Counted from the first letter of the stretch, positions 34,794-44,130 are shown. The stretch: DNA of 64,000 nucleotides from Dokdonella sp. (GCA_016712865.1 JADJQH010000008.1:124001-188000), one strand, 5' to 3'. Translations and numbers: made by a program. The notes: generated by a model from the letters alone, not told the origin.

Positions 34794-34891
34794 TCTGAAC
34801 AAGTATTGTCGCGAGCAAGCTCGCTCCCACCATTGCTTGATTTTGTGGGAGCGAGCTTGCTCGCGACGAATGAGTTCCGTACTTGTTCAGA
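34794..34891. repeat. 98-bp MITE/REPIN-like element, copy 2 (inverted)
   Basis: Exact reverse complement of the copy at 29220-29317. It has the same terminal inverted repeats TCTGAACAAGTA/TACTTGTTCAGA and the same two facing REP halves. It lies between convergent genes, just before the amidotransferase stop at 34898. Simple REP units, such as GTCGGACTGAAGTCCGACCT, lie just upstream at about 34733-34752. Confidence 0.85.
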
Positions 34892-34897
34892 GTTTCC

Positions 34898-36838
34898 CTA
34901 AGCATCGTGCTTCCCGCGCAGGAAGGTTTCATCCAGCAGCATGGTCGAAAGAATGCCGACAAAGGCCTGGTTGTCGGCAAAGCCTGTCGCCTTGCCGGCG
35001 CGGCATTTGTCGAGCAGGCGGCCGACGCTCGCGGCATCGAAATAGCCGGCCTTGCGGATGCGCTCGGCGCTCAAGAGGTCGCTCACATAGTCGGGCGCCT
35101 TGCCGTTGACGAAGAAACTCGCGCTGTCCGGTGCGCGGTAGGGCTGCTTGGTGCGGGTAACGATGTCGGTGGGCAACAACCCGGCCAGGGCACGCCGCAG
35201 CAGGTACTTCTCCGTGAGCCCACGGATCTTGAATTGCGGTGGCAGGCGGTTGCCGAATTCGATCACTCGATGATCAAGATACGGCACGCGGCCTTCGATG
35301 GAATTCGCCGCGGCGACGCGGTCGCCTTGCGCTGCCAGCAGGTAAGCGGCGAGCAGCGATTTTGCCTCGACATATTGATCACGCGACAGCGGTGCCCAGC
35401 GCATGATGTCCGCCGGCAAGTGTTGTTCGTACCAGTCCAGTGCATTGCGACTGCCGACGCTGGCGCGCAATTCCGGCGCGAGGAAATTCAACGCACGCTG
35501 CGACGTGGTCCAACGCGGGACATGGGCAAAGATGGCGCGTTCGATGTGTTCCAGGCCCTGGCCAAAGAAGGATTCGGCAAATGCCGGATTGCTGACCGGC
35601 GAGTTTTCCAGGTAGCCGTAAAGACGCCCAAGCAGCTTCGGACGCAAAGTGGAACCGGGCTGGCGTGCCCAGAAGCGACGCACCTTGGCTTCCTTGAAGA
35701 TGTCGTAGCCGCCAAACACCTCGTCGGCGCCTTCGCCGGTCAGCACCACCTTGTAGCCTTGCTCGCGCACGCACCGGGACAGCAGCATCAGCGGCACCGG
35801 CGCAGTGCGCAGCACCGGCGCCTCGGCGTGGCGCACCAGGCGCGGGAACGCCTCGGCGATCTGCGCCCGCGTGCAGCGCAAGGTGGTGTGGTCGGTACCG
35901 AGGTGACGCACCATGGCTTGCTGGTGCTCGCTCTCGTCGAACTCGGCGTCCTCGAAGGCCACCGAAAATGTGCGCACCGGGGTATCGGTAAAGCCGCGGA
36001 TCATGGCCACGATGCCCGAGGAATCCAGTCCGCCGCTGAGATACGCGCCCACCGGCACGTCGGCGCGCAGTTGCAGGCGCACGGCGTCAATCAGCAGCGC
36101 GCGCAGTTCATCGGTGGCCTGCTCCACGGAATCAAATGCGGCGGGTGAACCCTGCTCGGGGAAGGTCCAATCCCAATAGCGCGTGAGGGTCTCGCGGCCA
36201 TCGGCTTCGATCGCCAGCAAATGACCCGGCGGCAGGCTGTGCACATCCTCGAACACGGTTTCCGGATCAACCGGCGCCCAGTAGGTCAAGGCCTCGACTA
36301 GCCCCGGTGCATGCAGGCGCGCGCGCTCCGGCAGTACGCAAAGCAGGGCCTTGATCTCGGAGGCAAACCAGATGCGCCCGCGGGCGCGGGTATGGAACAA
36401 GGGGCGGATGCCGGCGCGGTCACGGGCCAACACGAGCCGACGTCGACGCGCATCCCACAGGGCAATGGCGAACTGGCCATTCAGGTGATCGACGAAGCGG
36501 TCGCCGTAGCGGTCATACAGATGGACGATGACCTCGGTATCCGATTGCGTGTAGAAGCGATGACCCTGCGCGATCAGCTCGGCGCGCAGTTCCACGTAGT
36601 TGAAGATCTCGCCGTTGAACACGGTCCACACGTCGCCGCGTTCGTTGTGGATCGGCTGGTCCCCGGTGGCAAGGTCAATGATCGAGAGGCGCGCGTGGGC
36701 GAGGCCGATGCCCGCGTCGACATGAAACCCGTAACCGTCCGGACCCCGATGGTGCAGGGTATGGATCATGGTCTCCAGTTCGCTGCGCGCGGCATCGGGC
36801 TGAATTTGCCCACCACTGAATCCGGCTATTCCACACAT
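34898..36838 (-). CDS. Asparagine synthase-like amidotransferase, exosortase A-associated type
   Basis: The protein has 646 residues. It starts MCGIAGFSGG, so Cys2 is the glutaminase nucleophile of the N-terminal Ntn domain, and HRGPDGYGFH and NGEIFNYVELR complete that domain. The C-terminal synthetase has the ATP loop SGGLDSSGIVAM and LTGEGADEVFGGYD. It should transfer ammonia from glutamine to an acid activated by adenylation. The family TIGR03108 (exosortase A amidotransferase 1) is a standard member of such exopolysaccharide loci and would amidate a uronic acid or similar unit. The start is fixed by the processed Cys. A glycosyltransferase lies upstream. Confidence 0.88.
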   Translation of the reverse strand: MCGIAGFSGGQIQPDAARSELETMIHTLHHRGPDGYGFHVDAGIGLAHARLSIIDLATGDQPIHNERGDVWTVFNGEIFNYVELRAELIAQGHRFYTQSDTEVIVHLYDRYGDRFVDHLNGQFAIALWDARRRRLVLARDRAGIRPLFHTRARGRIWFASEIKALLCVLPERARLHAPGLVEALTYWAPVDPETVFEDVHSLPPGHLLAIEADGRETLTRYWDWTFPEQGSPAAFDSVEQATDELRALLIDAVRLQLRADVPVGAYLSGGLDSSGIVAMIRGFTDTPVRTFSVAFEDAEFDESEHQQAMVRHLGTDHTTLRCTRAQIAEAFPRLVRHAEAPVLRTAPVPLMLLSRCVREQGYKVVLTGEGADEVFGGYDIFKEAKVRRFWARQPGSTLRPKLLGRLYGYLENSPVSNPAFAESFFGQGLEHIERAIFAHVPRWTTSQRALNFLAPELRASVGSRNALDWYEQHLPADIMRWAPLSRDQYVEAKSLLAAYLLAAQGDRVAAANSIEGRVPYLDHRVIEFGNRLPPQFKIRGLTEKYLLRRALAGLLPTDIVTRTKQPYRAPDSASFFVNGKAPDYVSDLLSAERIRKAGYFDAASVGRLLDKCRAGKATGFADNQAFVGILSTMLLDETFLRGKHDA

Positions 36839-36898
36839 TGCACGGTCACGTCCTGAAAATCGGGGCAGTCGTTCATTTGTTGCCAGATTCCTTGCCAT

Positions 36899-36958
36899 TG
36901 TCGGGTTGAAACCCGACCTACAGAAAGCGATTGCCGGGTTGAATCCCGAGCTACATGC
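36899..36958. repeat. Pair of REP-like palindromes
   Basis: GTCGGGTTGAAACCCGACCT near 36900 and GCCGGGTTGAATCCCGAGCT near 36934 are two direct copies of a small palindrome. They fill the gap between amidotransferase and glycosyltransferase. The second overlaps the last codons of the glycosyltransferase gene. Confidence 0.75.
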
Positions 36959-38114
36959 GGTTCGTTCGGTATCCGATGCGCGCTTCCTCGCAGGCTGCAA
37001 GGGTTTCACGCGCCACATCATGCCAGCTGCGCGAAAAGCGCTGCGAAAGTGCCAGCTCGTCCCAGTCGCGTTCCAGTGTAGCGGCGAGCGCATTGGTCAG
37101 CGCGCCCGCATCACGCGGGGGCACCAGCAGGGCGCAGGTTTCGTCCACCACTTCCGGCACGCCGCCCACGGGTGTGGATACCACTGGCCGACCGCAAGCC
37201 AGTGCCTCGACCAGCACATTCGGATGACCTTCCGAGTAGCTCGGCAGGGCCAACAGGTTGCAAGCAGCCATCCACTTGGCGACTTGTGTTGCGGGCTGCG
37301 CACCGACCAGGCGCAGGCCTTGAGCGGACGCGGCGGCGCGTGCTTCGAGTTCTTCGCGCATCGGTCCGTCGCCGACCAGCACCAGTTCAGCCTGCGGTCG
37401 TGATTTGCGCAATGCCTGCATGGCCTCGATGAGTTCACGCAGTCCCTTCTCCGGCACCAGGCGGCCGACATACAGCACCAGCTCCGATTCATCGCGGATG
37501 CCGCATTGCCGACGTGCATCCAAGCGCGGACGCAAGCGAAACGTGTCTGCATCGCAACCATTGGCGATGACCCGGATGCGTGAAGGGTCCGCACCGTATT
37601 CGCGTTGCGCAAGTCGACCGAGGTCCGCGCTGACCACCAGCAGGCGTTCGGCCTGGCGTACCACCGGCGTGGTCAGGCGACGACTGATGGTATCGCGCAC
37701 TCGGATATCCGAACCTCGCGCTCCGGCCACCAGCGGCACGCCCAGCTTGCGTGCCACCTTCAAGGCACCGAAGGCATCCGGATACAGCCACCAGGACAGA
37801 ATCAAATCCGGTTTGAATGCGCGAGCTTGCTCAAGCAGTGCGCGGGCGCAGAGCCAGCCGTTGAGGGGTCGGCTCAGCATGGGCAGGGCCGGGTAACTTG
37901 CGAATTCGACATCGATTCCGCGCGAAGTCTCGGCCGCTACGGGAGCCTGGTACAGATAACTGCGTGGCCTTGCCCAGCGTGGATAACGGGCTACCGGGCT
38001 GAGCACGCGCACTTCAGCAAGCTTCGCCAGTTCGCGCACGGTTTGCAGGATCGGGCGGCCGCGGGTCGGTTCTCCGGCAATCGGGAATTGCGAGGTGACG
38101 ACCAGGATGCGCAT
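36951..38114 (-). CDS. Family 4 glycosyltransferase
   Basis: The protein has 387 residues with a GT-B fold. The N-half starts MRILVVTSQFPIAGEPTRG with the acceptor-binding loop. The C-half has VLYVGRLVPEKGLRELI and the donor-binding SEGHPNVLVEALACGRPVV, with the retaining GT4 pattern of two Glu. It should extend the repeat unit on the lipid carrier in the cytoplasm. It lies upstream of the amidotransferase on the same strand and may share its transcript. The last codons (YRTNRM) overlap a palindromic repeat. Confidence 0.85.
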   Translation of the reverse strand: MRILVVTSQFPIAGEPTRGRPILQTVRELAKLAEVRVLSPVARYPRWARPRSYLYQAPVAAETSRGIDVEFASYPALPMLSRPLNGWLCARALLEQARAFKPDLILSWWLYPDAFGALKVARKLGVPLVAGARGSDIRVRDTISRRLTTPVVRQAERLLVVSADLGRLAQREYGADPSRIRVIANGCDADTFRLRPRLDARRQCGIRDESELVLYVGRLVPEKGLRELIEAMQALRKSRPQAELVLVGDGPMREELEARAAASAQGLRLVGAQPATQVAKWMAACNLLALPSYSEGHPNVLVEALACGRPVVSTPVGGVPEVVDETCALLVPPRDAGALTNALAATLERDWDELALSQRFSRSWHDVARETLAACEEARIGYRTNRM

Positions 38115-38255
38115 GGGCCGGGATGATGGGCGAAAGGCGCGATTGTAGCCGCTGCGGCCCGCATGCGTGTTCCGAAAAAAAGTTCCTGCGCGAGCTGTGA
38201 TTCACGCCATGCCGACGATGTAAGATGCGCGCCCCATCCTTCGCGGGCGTCCGAC

Positions 38256-39293
38256 GTGGCTCTCGTGTCCCAGCATCCGGTTTCCCAGGCGCGCGTTGTC
38301 GAACTTGACGCCCTGCGCGGACTGGCAGCACTCGCTGTCGTGGCTTTCCACTACACCACCCATTACGGCAATGAAGTCGGCCACCTCGGTGACATGCCGG
38401 TGTCCTTCGATTTCGGCAACTACGGTGTCGAACTGTTTTTCCTGATCAGCGGTTTCGTCATCTTCATGACCCTGGAGCGCACGCGCACGGCCATGGATTT
38501 CGTCGTGTCACGCTTCTCGCGCCTGTTTCCAGCGTACTGGACGGCGATACTGCTCAGCTCGGTGGTGGTCTATACCATCGGCATGCCATCACAGCGCCTG
38601 CCGTGGAGTGATGTTGCATTCGATTTCACCATGATCCAGGAAATCCTCGGTGCCGAACACCTGGATGGTTCGTACTGGACCTTGCAGGTCGAGCTGTTCT
38701 TCTATGTGCAGATGCTGGTGTGGTTCATGCTCGGCCAGCTCAAGCGCATCCACTGGATCATCCTTGCCTGGCTGCTGATCGCCGTGGGATTCGGTGAAGC
38801 CGGCAAACACGGGATGCACGTTTCCTACACCATCGGCGAATTGCTGATCGTCCGCTACATCCCGTTCTTCGCCATCGGCATCCTGTTTTACCGCCTGCGC
38901 ACGCAGCCGCAGAATCGCAAGGGCGATATCGCCTTGATTGGCCTGTGCCTCGTGGCCATCGGCCTCGCCTACAAGCCGGTGCTGTTGCTGGTGGGCGTGG
39001 TCTGCACGGCCATCTTCGCCCTGTTCCAGCTCGGCTGGCTGCGATTGTTGCGCTGGTCGCCCTTTGCGTTCCTCGGCGCGATTTCCTATTCGCTGTACCT
39101 GCTGCACCAGGCCATCGGATTCAGCGTGATCTGGCAACTGGAGAGGCACGGCGTGGCGCCCGGTTTGGCGGCACTTGCCGCGGCTGTGATGGTGACCGTG
39201 CTGGCCACCGGGCTTACCTGGTGGGTGGAGCGACCCGCCATGCAGGCGATCCGCCGCTGGTGGAAACGCCAGCATGCGGCGGTTCCAACCTGA
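38256..39293 (+). CDS. Membrane acyltransferase 3 family protein
   Basis: About 345 residues with some ten membrane segments. The hallmark RVVELDALRGLAALAVVAFHYTTHY holds the conserved LDxLRG and catalytic His, and SRFSRLFPAYW follows. Such enzymes (AT3/OafA-like) O-acylate surface polysaccharides across the inner membrane. The start is uncertain: GTG codons at 38256 and 38265 place the LDALRG motif close to the N-terminus as usual. An ATG at 38163 would add 31 residues of no clear similarity. It is divergent from the glycosyltransferase. Confidence 0.85.
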   Translation: MALVSQHPVSQARVVELDALRGLAALAVVAFHYTTHYGNEVGHLGDMPVSFDFGNYGVELFFLISGFVIFMTLERTRTAMDFVVSRFSRLFPAYWTAILLSSVVVYTIGMPSQRLPWSDVAFDFTMIQEILGAEHLDGSYWTLQVELFFYVQMLVWFMLGQLKRIHWIILAWLLIAVGFGEAGKHGMHVSYTIGELLIVRYIPFFAIGILFYRLRTQPQNRKGDIALIGLCLVAIGLAYKPVLLLVGVVCTAIFALFQLGWLRLLRWSPFAFLGAISYSLYLLHQAIGFSVIWQLERHGVAPGLAALAAAVMVTVLATGLTWWVERPAMQAIRRWWKRQHAAVPT

Positions 39294-39303
39294 CGGATTG
39301 AAT

Positions 39304-39381
39304 GTAGGGTGGATAAGCGCAGCGCATCCACCAACGAGATCTGCGTAGGGCCGGTGAATGCGCTGCGCTTATCCACCCTAC
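39304..39381. repeat. 78-bp element with perfect 24-bp inverted ends
   Basis: GTAGGGTGGATAAGCGCAGC at 39304 and its exact reverse complement up to 39381 form a 24-base perfect inverted repeat around 30 bases of spacer. It lies between convergent genes and could act as a bidirectional terminator. The rest of the gap, 39382-39560, holds a weak palindrome near 39465-39500 and no gene. Confidence 0.8.
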
Positions 39382-39560
39382 GCTTGGCTGCGTTCGTTCA
39401 AATATATCCATTATCAAAGTCGTGGCTGGCGCGGACTGGGTGTGCAGTGCCATCAACGCGCTTCACAGGTCGGCTCAAGGCCCGAAGGACCGGAGCCGAC
39501 AAGCGGGGGAGCGCGGGGCTTGCTTCGGTCCGACTGATTGCGCAGCAGACCAGCCCGGGG

Positions 39561-41630
39561 TCAACTTCTCCTGCCGAAGGTTTCATCCAGTCCACGCGCC
39601 ACGCCGACGCGCGGCTTCCAGCCCAGCACATCGCGCGCCGCGCTCACATTGAAATTGGCCAATGGCCTGAGCGAGCGCACCCGGTAGCGGGTCAGCGGCA
39701 CGTCGCGCTTGAGCAGTTTGCCCAGCAGCTCCACGCCCCAGCCCAGGCACATGAACAAGCCGGTGGGCACGCGCACCACCTTCAATTCATCGCCCAATTT
39801 TTCCTTGGCGCGATCGAGGTATTCCTGCTGGGTGACCTGAGTCGTGTCGACGATATTGAACACCTTGCCGATGGCCTGCGGATTTTCGCCGGCGAGCAGC
39901 AGCGCATCGATAACATCCCGAACGAATACCAGCGGCAGGCTCATGTCGCCGGGGCCCACCGCCACCCAGCGACCGGCAAGCGAGATCACCGCGTTGGGCG
40001 TCACCTTTTCCGCGCCGGGGCCGAAGATCTGGCCGGGGCGAAGGATCACCGCGGGCAATGCGCTGTCCCGAATCGCATCGAGCACGGCACGTTCGGCGAT
40101 CAGCTTGGTGCGCGTGTAGGCGCCGCGCCAATCTGGATGCGGCTCATACGCGGAGGATTCCGTCATCGTTTGCGCCGGATCGCGTCCGGCATGATCGAAC
40201 ACGCTCATTGAGCTGACGTATACCAGGCGCTTGCTGCCATGCCGGGCGCAGGCGTCGATGATGTTGCGCGTGCCCCACAGGGTGCCGGCTTCGAAATCGC
40301 GCACGCTGCCCTTCATCGCCGCGCCAACGTGATAGACGACCGCAGCGCCGTTGACCGCGTGATCCACGCTGCGCGGATCACCGAGATCACCGATGACCGT
40401 CTGCATGCCGCTGTCACTGGCGAAGGCGGCATTCGGCTTGCGCAGCAGCACGCGCACGCTGTGGCCGCGTTCGCGCAAGGCACGCACCAGCTTGCTGCCG
40501 AGGAAACCCGCGGCGCCGGTGACCAAGGCATCAACGGGCGCCAATGTCTGGTAACGCGATTCAATCTGCTCGCTGCGCAGACGATCGGGTTCCGCGCAGG
40601 CGGGTTCCAGCAGTTCGATGATGCGCAGCGCCGCTTCGCCATCGAAGGGTGGCTTGCTGTTGTCGCGTGCGGCGAGCGCGAAGTCGGCGGCGCCTTTCTG
40701 GATGCCGGGTGAGGGTTTGAGCATGCCGGTGGCGAAACGCAGCACGTTCCACGGCACGCGCACGCAATCGGCGGCGGCGCTGAGTACGGTATTGATCACG
40801 ATGCCGATGAACTTCGGTCCCGGCAGCACGCGATGCACATGCAGGGTCTGCAGGAAGCGGTCGGCGGTGATCACGCCACGCGTGCCACGCACCACCAGGC
40901 GGCTTTCCATCGGGCGCGCATTCCAGGACAGCAGCATGCGACCGATTCCCTGCTCGCCGCGCACTTGCGCCTGCCACTCGTCGAACTGAAGGTTGGGGTC
41001 GCGGCCACTGGACTGGCAGCTGACCTTCACATCCGACAATTTGCCGAGAAACGCCTCAAGCGTGTACAGCCCGTGCACGCCGAGGTCGCGGAACGGATAG
41101 GAACCCTGGGCAACCTGTCCCGGCAAGGGACCGCCGGCATAGGCCGGGTATTCGGAGCTGCGCAGGATGTCGACCGAAACCACCTCGCCAATATGGCCTG
41201 CGCGCACGCGCGCCAGCGCCTTCATCACCACCGGGTCGAGCAGGTCGGAATGATTGACGCCGAGTATCAGCCCCTTGGATCGCGCGGTCTCGATCATGGC
41301 CCGGCACTCGGCAATGCTGTCGGCCATCGGCTTTTCCACCAGCACGCGGCAACCCATGTCGAGTGCCTGCATGGCCAGCGCAGCATGCGAGGCTGGCGGC
41401 GTCAGGATATAGACCGCTTGCGGGCGTTGTGCCGCGAGCTCGGCCAGGTTGCTTGCCGCCATGGCCACGCCAAAACGTTCGGCCAGTGCGGTTGCGGCCG
41501 CGAGGTTCGAATCGCAGATGCCGACCAGCTCGACAAAATCGAGCCGCTTCAATGCCGCCAGGTGATGGCCGGCGACATAGCCGGCGCCGACCACGGCGAC
41601 CCGCAATTTGCTGGATTGCAATGCACTCAT
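39561..41630 (-). CDS. Gfo/Idh/MocA oxidoreductase fused to NAD-dependent epimerase/dehydratase
   Basis: The protein has 689 residues and two Rossmann enzymes in one chain. Residues 1-350 are a Gfo/Idh/MocA dehydrogenase: VGAGYVAGHH at 14-23, EKPMAD at 99-104, and a following alpha/beta domain. Residues 365-689 are an extended SDR: TGAAGFLGSK at 371-380, the SSMSVFD strand, and GAYTRTK with catalytic Tyr and Lys. Together they should make or modify a nucleotide sugar by oxidation/reduction and epimerisation. The two halves are usually separate genes. A glycosyltransferase follows upstream with an 18-base gap. Confidence 0.85.
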   Translation of the reverse strand: MSALQSSKLRVAVVGAGYVAGHHLAALKRLDFVELVGICDSNLAAATALAERFGVAMAASNLAELAAQRPQAVYILTPPASHAALAMQALDMGCRVLVEKPMADSIAECRAMIETARSKGLILGVNHSDLLDPVVMKALARVRAGHIGEVVSVDILRSSEYPAYAGGPLPGQVAQGSYPFRDLGVHGLYTLEAFLGKLSDVKVSCQSSGRDPNLQFDEWQAQVRGEQGIGRMLLSWNARPMESRLVVRGTRGVITADRFLQTLHVHRVLPGPKFIGIVINTVLSAAADCVRVPWNVLRFATGMLKPSPGIQKGAADFALAARDNSKPPFDGEAALRIIELLEPACAEPDRLRSEQIESRYQTLAPVDALVTGAAGFLGSKLVRALRERGHSVRVLLRKPNAAFASDSGMQTVIGDLGDPRSVDHAVNGAAVVYHVGAAMKGSVRDFEAGTLWGTRNIIDACARHGSKRLVYVSSMSVFDHAGRDPAQTMTESSAYEPHPDWRGAYTRTKLIAERAVLDAIRDSALPAVILRPGQIFGPGAEKVTPNAVISLAGRWVAVGPGDMSLPLVFVRDVIDALLLAGENPQAIGKVFNIVDTTQVTQQEYLDRAKEKLGDELKVVRVPTGLFMCLGWGVELLGKLLKRDVPLTRYRVRSLRPLANFNVSAARDVLGWKPRVGVARGLDETFGRRS

Positions 41631-41647
41631 GTGTTTTCTCGGGAGAA

Positions 41648-42838
41648 TCAGGATTCGTGAAGGGTTTTCCGCGCCAGCGCATCGCGCGCATGGGCAAGGA
41701 CGGCATCAACGCGGCGATCCCAGGATTGGTCGGCAACGGCGGCCATGCGCCTTGCGCTGGCTGCAGCCGATCCATCGGCGAGCGCGGCTTCAATCGCCGC
41801 CAGGAACGCGGGGCCATCGTCCGCGATGCGCACGACATCGGCAAACTTCTCGATCTCGGCATTGCGCACGCTGACCACCGGCTTGCCGGTGGCCAGGTAT
41901 TCGCGCAGCTTGAGCGGGTTGGCGTTGATGACCTGGCGATTGAGCTTGTAGGGAATGATGGCCACATCGAAGGCTTTGGCCCAGTTCGGCAGTTCCGCAT
42001 AGGGCTGCGCGCCGACGAAATGCACATTGCTCAAGGCGTGCAGCTCGCCGACATCGACGGCTTCATGACCGACCAGCAGGAACGACCAGTGTGGGCGCTG
42101 GCGGGCGAGGAAAGCGATCAGTTCGAAATCGATCCAAGCATGCAATGAGCCGAAGTAGCCGATGACGGGATGCCCAAGCGCGCTGGCACGTGCAGGCACG
42201 CGGGTTTCGTCGGCTGCGGCCCGGGCAAACAGTTCAACATCGACGCCATGTGGCGAGGCCACCACGTTGGCATTGAGTGCCTGCTTGGCAGGGAGCAGGG
42301 TGGGTGGTGCAACAAACAGCAGATCCGCGCGCCGGCTCAGCTCCTCGTCACGCTGTCCGATCAGGGCCGCGTCAACGCCTGGATGCGCCGCGTAATCATC
42401 GATGCAGTAGTAAACGCACAACGATTCATCGAGACGTCCGGCGAGGAAACCCGGGTGTGGCACCACAAACCACGAAATGCCATGGCGAATGCCGGCCTTG
42501 TGAGCGGCCCGGCGCACCGCCCAGCGACCAAACCAGCGATTGAGCAGGTTCACGCCGGGAATGCGGCGAAACGGCAATTGCGGCACCGTGCAATGCCAGA
42601 GGTTTTCCTCGATGCGGGTCGGTGGCTTCAGGCTGGCGGAGAGCTTGCGCAGCATGCGGCGCAGATCGCGACCGCTGGCGCTGGGTGCACGCATGCCGGG
42701 CGAACTGACGTAAAGCAGCGGAACATGACGCGCAAGGCGGGACGCGACATGGTGGCTGCTGGTGCGATTCTCCGCATGCCAGTCGTTGCCGAAATAGAGG
42801 ATGCCGTGCCCGTCCAGCGGATCGCGGGGTTCACTCAT
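41648..42838 (-). CDS. GT-B glycosyltransferase
   Basis: The protein has 396 residues. The opening GILYFGNDWHAENRTSSHHVASRLARHVPLLYV and the C-terminal IGYFGSLHAWIDFELI, AFDVAIIPYK and NANPLKLREYLATGKPVV match GT-B glycosyltransferases of exopolysaccharide loci (GT4/TuaH-like). It should add a sugar to the lipid-linked repeat unit. The start at 42838 overlaps the upstream methyltransferase stop by eight bases. The frame extends upstream to 42874, but inside the methyltransferase gene. Confidence 0.8.
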   Translation of the reverse strand: MSEPRDPLDGHGILYFGNDWHAENRTSSHHVASRLARHVPLLYVSSPGMRAPSASGRDLRRMLRKLSASLKPPTRIEENLWHCTVPQLPFRRIPGVNLLNRWFGRWAVRRAAHKAGIRHGISWFVVPHPGFLAGRLDESLCVYYCIDDYAAHPGVDAALIGQRDEELSRRADLLFVAPPTLLPAKQALNANVVASPHGVDVELFARAAADETRVPARASALGHPVIGYFGSLHAWIDFELIAFLARQRPHWSFLLVGHEAVDVGELHALSNVHFVGAQPYAELPNWAKAFDVAIIPYKLNRQVINANPLKLREYLATGKPVVSVRNAEIEKFADVVRIADDGPAFLAAIEAALADGSAAASARRMAAVADQSWDRRVDAVLAHARDALARKTLHES

Positions 42839-43442
42839 TGCGCCACCAGCACACCAGCCAGACCGTGCCGCCATACCACACCCAGTCCTTCTTCAGGCCG
42901 GGAATACGCTCCAGGTGCGGGCCCACGCGACGTGCGGCTGGCGCAAAGATGGTGACCAGGCAGTTGCGCCCAAGCTCCGACATGCGCTTGAGCGTGGCTT
43001 CGACATCCGAGAGGTAGTAGAGCACTTCGCAGGCGGTGACCAGATCCACGCGCGCACCGGCATCGAGCCAGGGCTGGGAAAAGATGTCGGCTGCGGCAAA
43101 TTTTCCTGCGGGTACGCGCTCGCGGGCACGCTCGATGGCCTTTTCGCTGACGTCGAGTCCGTAGGTTTGGCGTGCCAGCGATGCGAAATGCAAAGTCTGG
43201 TGGCCCTCGCCGCAACCGAGTTCGAGCAGGCTGTCGAGGGGTCCGAACTCGCGCTCGATGATGCGGTTGGTGGCCTCGAAGCGGGCCCTCTCGCCCGGTG
43301 AATCCATGTTCCATGGATCCTCGATGGAATAGGCAAGGTCCAGGCGCTCGAAATTGTCGTTGCCGCCCACGCCGCGCAGGGCGAACTTCATCCAGGTGCG
43401 CCGCTTGATCTTCTGCAGCAGGGATTTGGCTTTGCTCGGCAT
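42831..43442 (-). CDS. Class I SAM-dependent methyltransferase
   Basis: The protein has 203 residues. The SAM-binding motif is LLELGCGEGHQTLHFA, followed by TYGLDVSEKAIERARERVP and VDLVTACEVLYYLSD. It may methylate a sugar or the reducing end of the polymer. The start at 43442 (MPSKAKSLLQ) lies seven bases after the stop of the DnaJ-like gene, and the end overlaps the glycosyltransferase start, so DnaJ-like, methyltransferase, glycosyltransferase and fusion oxidoreductase appear to form one minus-strand operon. Confidence 0.8.
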   Translation of the reverse strand: MPSKAKSLLQKIKRRTWMKFALRGVGGNDNFERLDLAYSIEDPWNMDSPGERARFEATNRIIEREFGPLDSLLELGCGEGHQTLHFASLARQTYGLDVSEKAIERARERVPAGKFAAADIFSQPWLDAGARVDLVTACEVLYYLSDVEATLKRMSELGRNCLVTIFAPAARRVGPHLERIPGLKKDWVWYGGTVWLVCWWRNE

Positions 43443-43449
43443 CGCGGCG

Positions 43450-44130
43450 TCATTCCTTGCAATTCTTGGGTGGAACCTGGGTGGTCGAAGCCGGCGGACG
43501 CTCGGTGTCCGTGCGCAAGGGGCGCAAGGGCGAGCTGTACCAGTCCACCACCAGGCCGCAACGGAATTCGACAAAGGAAGGGCCGTATTCCCAGCGCTGC
43601 TCCCAACCGCTGACCGGCTCGCCATTCAATTCGCGCACCTGTCGTGCGGTGCTGCCGAGAGTCATCACGCGCAGCGCAAGGGTAGATGGTGCGACTGCGG
43701 GAGTGCGAGCCATGGGAGCCGCTGGCGTGCCCGGCGTCGTTGCCGGTTCGATGGGAGTCAGCATCGACTGGATCAGGAAACCCACAAGCAGAATGGCCAG
43801 CAAGGCGAGCAGCCAGCGATTGATTCGGGGCGGTACATGCAGGTTTGCAGGCATTGCCTCCTTGGGCGAATGTGCGGGACCCGGCGCAGGTGCTGCGTGA
43901 GTCTGGGTCGCGCCCGGCAGTCGCCCATGGCGACGATGAAATTCCATGGCCGCGGCATACATGGCATTCAATCGCTGCAAATCGTTCGCGGCGTTGCCAG
44001 GGACACCCTGGCGGTCGGGGTGCAGCAAGCCAACCCGCTTGCGGTAGGCCTGTCGGAACGCTTCAAGCGTGCAGCCGGAGGCAAGCCCCAGCTCCTGATA
44101 AAGCGCGACGAAGTCGGTGTCTGCGGCCAT
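43450..44130 (-). CDS. DnaJ-domain membrane protein
   Basis: The protein has 226 residues. The N-terminal J-domain has helix II/III with the HPD motif at 37-39 (GLLHPDRQG), so it could stimulate a DnaK-type ATPase. A Pro/Ala linker is followed by one membrane segment at about 106-123 (WLLALLAILLVGFLI). The C-terminal part ends in RWEYGPSFVEFRCGLVVDWYSS with two Cys, and would be periplasmic. It heads the operon with methyltransferase and glycosyltransferase. The function in a polysaccharide locus is unknown. Confidence 0.75.
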   Translation of the reverse strand: MAADTDFVALYQELGLASGCTLEAFRQAYRKRVGLLHPDRQGVPGNAANDLQRLNAMYAAAMEFHRRHGRLPGATQTHAAPAPGPAHSPKEAMPANLHVPPRINRWLLALLAILLVGFLIQSMLTPIEPATTPGTPAAPMARTPAVAPSTLALRVMTLGSTARQVRELNGEPVSGWEQRWEYGPSFVEFRCGLVVDWYSSPLRPLRTDTERPPASTTQVPPKNCKE

